Below are positions 58,116-64,000 of a stretch of DNA of 64,000 nt, piece after piece; positions within the stretch are counted from its first letter, which is position 1; each line of letters begins with the position of its first letter. Origin of the DNA: Rhinopithecus roxellana (lineage: Eukaryota > Chordata > Mammalia > Primates > Cercopithecidae); assembly GCF_007565055.1 (NCBI RefSeq), contig NC_044557.1, forward strand, positions 80,921,019-80,985,018, in the 5' to 3' direction. A program made the position numbers and the translations under genes. Under the pieces are notes generated by a model. The model was given only the letters and a program-made list of their open reading frames with translations. It did no database searches and was not told the DNA's origin.

Positions 58116-58634
58116 TGTGGTGGGCAGAATAATGGCTCCCAAAGAGATCCACATTCTAATCCCATACATATGTATGGTGACATATTCACAGGTTCAATGT
58201 GAATTAATTAATTCACAGGTTAAATGTGGTTAAATTACGAATCTCTAGGTATGGAGATTATCTTAGACGATCTGGATGGACTCATTCTAATCATGTGGGT
58301 TCTTAAAAACAGAGATCCTTTCCCAGCTGTGGTCAGAAAGGGATGTGACTGTGGAAGAATGGTCAGAAAGATGCAACATTGTTGGTCTGAAGATGAAGGA
58401 GGAGATTACAACAGGTCAAAGAATGTGCACAGCCTCTGGAAACTGGAAAGGCCAAGGAGATGGATTCTCTTCTAGAGCCTCCAGAAAGGAACTCTGTCCT
58501 GAATCACTTTGATGTTAGCCCACTGAGACCCCTCTCAGACTTCTGACTTACAGAACTGAGAGGAGAAACGTGTGTTGTCTTAAGCCACTGAGTTTGTGGT
58601 CTTATTACCGCAGCAACAGGAAATTAACGTAATA
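58116..58634 (+). mobile_element. MLT1-like MaLR LTR
   Basis: Forward LTR from 'tgtggtgggcagaataatgg' through 'gggttcttaaaaacagagat', 'gcctctggaaactggaaagg' and 'tctagagcctccagaaagg' to 'cttaagccactgagtttgtg' and 'gcaacaggaaattaacg'. It is the same family as the reverse LTR at 43685. Two short perfect palindromes lie at 58162-58177 and 58199-58216. Confidence 0.72.
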
Positions 58635-59654
58635 GGTATGAAGGCTGAACTATCACCCTGACCACAGTGGAAAAAACTAAATGGAGAAGAGAATGGGTGA
58701 AACAGAAGGCAGAGAAGAGTCAACAATCAATGTTGTGCATTTTCTGTCCAGAGTTCAGCTCTTGCCTTTACCTCTTATTTTAAGTTATACTAATGTGCCT
58801 CTACTCATGCCAATCATAACAAGAGAAACTTCCACCATCCTTAAAAACTTAGAACAAAACATGCTTATCAAAATGTGGAGTGGAAGGTAGATGCATTACA
58901 GTGAAGTTCCAGCTAGAAGACAGTTCACACAGGCTTAGCCTAACAGAAAGTGACAGGCATAATCACCATTGTGATCATCCCATAGAAATCAACTTTACTA
59001 ACAATAAAATTACATTGCTAGATCTCTGCATTGGCAGACATCTCAAATCACTTTCCACTGAAGTATCTCCAGTGTTTTTCTCCAGCTCCCTTCTAGGGTG
59101 GTGTGGGGCAGGGCATGTGAAGTAGATATCCATCACTAGAGCAGAGCTGTCATCTACAGAAACTCTTGCTCAACTGGGAGGATTGTCAAGACCACCCCTT
59201 GAGTGTCAGCCTCCTACAACCCTGTTTCCAGAACCTTGAGTCACTCTTAATAATCTCAGTGAGATCAGTCGCTATTCTTCATGCCCACATGGATGAAAGT
59301 CATGGCATGACAGTTATTGAGCCTGAGTCTCTACAGATTCTAAGCATCTGGCCTGCATCTGGGCCCCCTCAGAAGGGTGCCGCTGATCACCAGAATTTTT
59401 TTCTTCTTCTCGGAGCTGCCTTCTCCAGTCCATAAACTTTCAATGGCTCCAGTTCTTGCTTCTCTTTTGTGGAAAGAGATTTCTTTTTCTGTGGTAGCAA
59501 GATATTGAGGAGATTCAGAAGAAAGTTCATTCTCATTTCAACATTTTCAAATAGGACATATAGGAGGTAACCCACACAGCAGAGGACATGGGCTTATGCC
59601 ACAGATAATCAATCAGTGCCTCTTCTTAGAGAAGGGAGGGTCAAAGAGAACAAT
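58635..59654. other. No recognisable feature
   Basis: Unassigned. The 89-codon frame at 59166-59435 has no recognised domain and no exon signals I would trust. Confidence 0.45.
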
Positions 59655-59900
59655 GATTGGTATCAATCTTTAAGTATTTACTATGTATCAAGTGTTATGC
59701 AAAGCACTCTACATATAGCATATCACTATATCCTAACACCACTTTGAAGCAGGTATCATTATCTTCACTTTAAACATGACGGAATTATGGCTTGAAGAGC
59801 TTAGATAACTCACTAAATTTCTTACAGTGAATACATAGCAAAATCAGAGTTCAACCCCAGATCTGTCTGACTCCAACTGTTTGAATCACTCTATCAGATA
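59655..59900 (+). mobile_element. MIR SINE
   Basis: 'taagtatttactatgtatca', 'aaagcactctacatatagc', 'gcaggtatcattatcttcac', 'agagttcaaccccagatctg' and 'tctgactccaactgtttg' cover nearly the whole MIR. Confidence 0.87.
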
Positions 59901-59925
59901 ACGAGAACTCCTGAATTCCTGGATA

Positions 59926-59934
<9 letters not shown>

Positions 59935-59956
<22 letters not shown>

Positions 59957-59957
59957 T
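59935..59957. repeat. (TC)n microsatellite
   Basis: CT/TC units with a single TTT interruption. Confidence 0.9.
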
Positions 59958-60344
59958 ATTTTTCAAACACTTAAATGTAAGGTTGATCTATGTACAGCCT
60001 GAAATAGAACTCATTTGCCCTAGACAACAACTACAGCCTCCAACAGTCTTATTCAAAAAAGTGTTTGGGATGTATTTGCTACCTAGAGCTATGGATTATG
60101 ACAAGAGCCCAGTGAGCTAGAAATAAAGAAGAACTCAGACTTGGTTGAAAAGGTTTATTTTTAACTGCACTGGCACATCTGTATTTCTATAAACCTGGCT
60201 GTTTCCTCTCATTTATCCACACCTGATGTAAGCCTAACCCTTTGGTCTGGGGGGCTAGTGATTCTTCCCATCTCTATTACATCTATTGATGGAATCCATC
60301 CAGATCACTGCCAGGAATCTAACCACTAATCCTATTGTCAGTCT
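59958..60344. other. No recognisable feature
   Basis: Nothing supportable. Confidence 0.4.
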
Positions 60345-60910
60345 AGCACAGCAGTTAAGAATGAGTGATTTGGTAGAGAATAGACTTGAGTTCAAATCCC
60401 AGCTCTGTCACTAACTAGCCCTACCCTCATAGGTAAATCACAGCTTTCTACACCTCGTTTTCCATTTTTGTTGTTGTTGTTTTTTTTGGAGACATAGATG
60501 GGATCTCACTCTGTTGCCCAGGCTGGAGTGCAGTGGCGCGATCTTGGCTCACTGCAACCTCTGCCTCCTGGATTCAAGCGATTCTCCTGCCTCAGCTTCC
60601 CAAGTAGCTGGGAATACAGGCGTGTACCACTATGCCCTGCTAATTTTTTGCATATTTTTAGTAGAGACGAGGTTTCACTATATGTCGCCAGGCTGGTCTC
60701 AAACTCCTGATCTCGGGTGATCTGCTGCCTTGGGCTCCCAAAGTGCTGGGATTATAGGCGTGAGCCACCGCGCCCCGCCTTCCCTTTTGTAAAGTGAGGA
60801 TAACAGTACTTCGCAGGATTGTAATAAGGACAATGAGGTAATGTCCTCAAATCTCTCAGCACAGTGGCACATAGTAAGCAGTCAACAAATGTTAGCTATT
60901 AGTGCTATTA
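60345..60910 (-). mobile_element. MIR SINE split by an Alu
   Basis: The MIR 3' part occupies 60345-60470 ('gagttcaaatcccagctctg', 'tcactaactagccctacc') and the 5' part 60781-60910 ('ttgtaaagtgaggataacag', 'gtggcacatagtaagcagtc'). The Alu sits exactly between the two collinear parts. Confidence 0.87.
60471..60779 (-). mobile_element. AluS-like element, reverse orientation, inside MIR
   Basis: A (TTG)n/T tail is followed by the reverse Alu from 'gatgggatctcactctg' to 'gtgagccaccgcgccccgcc'. The flanks 'ttccatttttgt' and 'ttcccttttgta' are consistent with a target duplication. Confidence 0.93.
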
Positions 60911-61774
60911 CCACATAGCTCAGGGCACAAGTGGCAATTAAAACCAAGGACATACAACACAGACCAAAGCAATGAGCCCTTCACTCTCTGAGCCTCCAGA
61001 GAGATCTTAGCATTGTGCATTCCTCTGAACAGGGCTGATGCTGGGCAACCCAGAGAGGAAAGCTTGTCATTAGCACATCTACTCTGTTTTCTTCTGATCT
61101 CTGGGTGTGGTCTTCCAACTAGCCATGACCTATGATACCAGGCTCCTCTCCTGCCCCTGTTCCCCTACTCCATCTCAGTGATCCCTCCAGTGGAAGCTCA
61201 TGAAGATAATTTGTTGGGATAATAAGAAGAAAATAGTAAGATGTTCATTTATGGTTTTATATTCCTTTAAACTTATATTTAATGTACTTTTTTAAATGAA
61301 GATATATTTGATTACATTAATATTTGTATTTAACCTATGCATACACATATAAATATATTTGGGATATGTGCTCAGGTTTTTTGAACTAATAGGGTGTGAA
61401 ATCTGGGAAAAAATTGAAGGTTAGAGTTCTATCCCATTCCTAAAGGGATACAAGGTTATAGGCACAAGTGCTTTCCAGGGCTGTGCCCACAGACAAATGC
61501 ATAGGGCCAAAGGACGCAGTGGAGAAAATGGAGAACTGAAGAGTTTATGCCCAGCCTCCAGCTGTTCAAAATCAAAAATAGTCTGAACATCTGTAACGAT
61601 TTTTTAATAAACATTTGCTGAGCAAGTCAAGGTGGCAGGCATCATTCAGCCAATGGAGAGCAGCAGGGTGAGCCCCCCACCCCCATGCCTTCTGCTGATT
61701 TCCACTGGTCCCTACTAATGTGTTACCTTTAGAAGTCAGTACCGAGCCCTAACCCAGATTATCAAGGCATCTTG
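60911..61774. other. No recognised gene
   Basis: Unassigned; a weak reverse-L2 resemblance ('aataaacatttgctgagc') is visible near 61600-61660. Confidence 0.4.
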
Positions 61775-61985
61775 GGTAGGACTCTGGGCTGACAGTCAGA
61801 ATAACTGAATTCAGATCCTGGCTCTGTTCCTTACTCGTGTGACCTGTCATTCATTAAGTCATTTAACTCAGAGATTAAGTTTTCCTCAACTCTTTATGGA
61901 ATAATAATACTCACTTCAAAGTGTGTTGTGACATTTAAGTAAGATGATGTATTTGCAAGGGCTTCAATGACTTCAATGACTGTTG
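61775..61985 (-). mobile_element. MIR SINE
   Basis: Reverse MIR: 'gggtaggactctgggctgac', 'ttcagatcctggctctgttc', 'catttaactcagagattaag', 'taataatactcacttcaaag'. Confidence 0.82.
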
Positions 61986-62684
61986 AATGTAATTCACTCA
62001 CCCCTGTGGCAGCTTAGCTGAGAGTAGTGATTGATTTATGGGGTAACACTAGTTGACGGTCTACTATGTGGAAGAGAAAGGAGAACTATTCCATGTTATC
62101 CCAGGTGGGAAAATCCAAAATAAAAAAGAATTTGGGGAACAGAATGAAAAGTCTACACTTCATTGCCAAATATTGGATTCCCAATCACAGACATGTTTAA
62201 GTTGAGGTTATAAGTCTAAAAATTGTGTGAAGCAGACTCAGATTTTGAATGAGAAGTTTGGGGTAGAAAACTTTTACATTCCCTTCAAACACTCAAATTT
62301 TATCATTCTAAGCCAAATAAAATGAGAACTAGTTAAAGAATAACATAACTTTCAGCAAATTGAGGCCCTCCTGCAGGTCAAGGGGAAGAAGAAAGCCATC
62401 TGGGCACAGTGGTATCTTCAAATCACACAACTCCTTAATTCATCTGCGAAGGACTTGAATCTGCCTCGCATATGTCCCTCAAGTACTTGCCATATAGAAT
62501 AAGCTGTTTGACAATTCACTTAGCCTGTTGTCCAAGACTACTTGAATTATTCGGCATACAGAGATGTGATACTAGGCGCTGAAGATGAATAAATCACATC
62601 AGCTATCAAAACTATATGCAACTTGTTCACATGTTATCTCCGGCCAAGACCTTGCCTTTGAGGGCAGACCAATCTATTCAACCT
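61986..62684. other. No recognisable feature
   Basis: Nothing supportable. Confidence 0.4.
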
Positions 62685-62840
62685 ATATCCTACCATCTCA
62701 CTTCAACACTTCCTAAAGTAAATTTATCATCTTCCCCTTCCCCTCACCTTCTAGGCACCACTATTCATCTTTATTCCCTGCCCAGAAACCTAGGGGTCAT
62801 CCTTGGTTCCACTTAAGTCTTCTATTCCCCCATATCCTGT

Positions 62841-62879
<39 letters not shown>

Positions 62880-63745
62880 ATAGATTCTCACCTCTCTCAC
62901 CAGGCTGGAGTGCAGTGGCATGATTTTGGCTCATTGCAACCTCTGCCTCCTGGGTTCAAGTGATTCTCCTTCCTCAGCCTCCTGAGTAGCTGGGACTACA
63001 GACACGCACCACCATGCCCAGATAAATGTTTTTTATATTTTTAGTAGAGATGGGGTTTCACTATGTTGGCCAGGATGGTCTCGATCTCCTAACCTCACGA
63101 TCCACCGGCCTCGGCCTCCCAAAGCGCTGGGATTACAGGCGTGAGCATGACTGTTACCTTCTAAATATCTCTTGAATATATCCACTCCTTTCTACCTCTT
63201 TCATCACTACTATCTTAGACCAAGTTTTCATCATCTGTTGCCTGGACCGCTATTACAGCCTTCAATATCTTCCTCATCCACCCTTGCCCTTCTCCCATTG
63301 TTCACTGCATGCATTTGCCTTCACTTCTAAAACAAAGCTTCAGAATGAGCCACAAGTTGCTACAGTGTGCAGCTCTGACTCACCTCTCAGCCTTAGTTCT
63401 TTCCTGCTCACTTCACTCTTATGCCTTGTGAGATCTTATTCATTCTTCAGATCACTATTTAAGCATCATTTCCTTAAGGAAATTTTCTGTGACCTCTCTG
63501 ACCAGCTCAAACGTGCCTATTTTAAGCTCTTAGAGCAACATGTAGTAATTGTCACGGATGCAGTTGCATATTTGTGTGTCATTCTTTTTATTAACGTGTG
63601 TTTCCCCCTGTAAACTATAAAACACATGAGGGCAGGAACAGTGGTGCTTTTGCTCAGGGCCTGGAACATAGTAGGTCCTCAATCAATAGACAGTTAATAG
63701 CTAAGAAAATCAATAAGTGATGAATGAAAGAATGAATGATATATA
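62685..63745 (+). mobile_element. L2 3' region split by an Alu
   Basis: The L2 reads across both sides of the Alu: 'cctaggggtcatccttggtt' (62790-62810), then 'gttgcctggaccgctattac' (63237-63256), 'agatcactatttaagcatca', 'ctgtgacctctctgaccag', 'catgagggcaggaacagtgg' and 'gaacatagtaggtcctcaat', ending in GAATGAATG. No intact ORF2. Confidence 0.85.
62844..63148 (-). mobile_element. AluS-like element, reverse orientation, inside L2
   Basis: A 35-nt pure T run (62844-62878) is followed by the reverse Alu. It ends at 'gcgtgagc', so it lacks the first ~15 bases of the Alu 5' end. Confidence 0.94.
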
Positions 63746-64000
63746 TGCTTGTGCGAGTCACTTCATCTCTCCACGCTTCATTTCAACTCTGAAATTTGGA
63801 GGCAGGGGAGTGGGTAAGGAATGAACAGAAGAGGGAATTAGATGGCATCTAGAATAACTGTTCTAAAAATTTTTGGTTCCAAATGCAAAATTTACAAAAA
63901 AAAAAAAAAAAAAAAAACTGAAATAAAAGATCCAAAAGGAAAGTTGTGCTCATGCTGAGCTCACAAATACATGCCTTTTCCCCCCATAAATAGAACAAAC
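63746..64000. other. No recognised gene; poly(A) run
   Basis: Contains an A24 run at about 63896-63919. No SINE body could be recognised upstream, so it is left unassigned. Confidence 0.45.

Noticed and set aside
1..64000. CRISPR arrays, bacterial operons, tRNA genes, complete snRNA or Y RNA genes
   Set aside because: None were seen; the sequence is vertebrate nuclear DNA, and tRNA-like boxes occur only as MIR remnants.

Overview
The window is catarrhine primate nuclear DNA. It is packed with Alu elements of several ages, primate L1 (L1PA-type) copies, much older L1M, L2 and MIR fragments, MaLR-type LTRs (THE1/MST and MLT1-like) and hAT/Tigger DNA-transposon fossils. The youngest-looking Alu (45328-45617) carries variants that I associate with Old World monkey AluY lineages, so a macaque, baboon or guenon-type source is plausible; human is not excluded. 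I find no host protein-coding exon, CpG island, intact tRNA or complete small-RNA gene. The window reads as intergenic or deep intronic DNA.

Layout. 0-11 kb: a complete hAT MITE, MIR and L1M fragments, a THE1/MST solo LTR with a nested Alu and an (AAGAG)n tract, an LTR-like element next to an L1 3' end, and a roughly 275-bp local duplication. 11.4-13.7 kb: a complete MaLR provirus (two LTRs, 5-bp target duplication) carrying one Alu. 13.7-14.4 kb: an Alu whose tail has become a ~308-nt purine-only (GGA/GAA)n tract. 14.8-20.9 kb: a full-length but broken L1PA. 20.9-25.1 kb: an old L1M split by a composite insertion. 25.9-27.3 kb: a MER20 element that received a 142-bp copy of a neighbouring LTR and then an Alu. 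27-36 kb: Alus, L2 and MIR, plus an L1PA with its middle deleted. 38.8-44.6 kb: two old L1M copies, one split by an Alu and one by an LTR. 45-49 kb: the young AluY, a 223-bp local duplication and a THE1/MST solo LTR. 50-52 kb: a Tigger MITE and a 39-bp 5S rRNA-derived insertion with a perfect 14-bp target duplication and no A tail. 52-56 kb: mostly repeat-free. 56-64 kb: HAL1/L1M ORF1-like sequence, L2, MLT1-like LTR, MIR and Alus.

No genes act together here; the content is a record of insertion and repair. The most notable items are the tailless 5S retropseudogene at 51.5 kb, three separate local direct duplications (6.95/9.09 kb, 26.05/27.02 kb, 45.67/47.25 kb), several perfect hairpins that look like replication template switches, and the long purine tract at 14.0-14.35 kb. 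Repeat family names were assigned by eye from remembered consensus sequences; a RepeatMasker run would settle subfamilies and exact ends.
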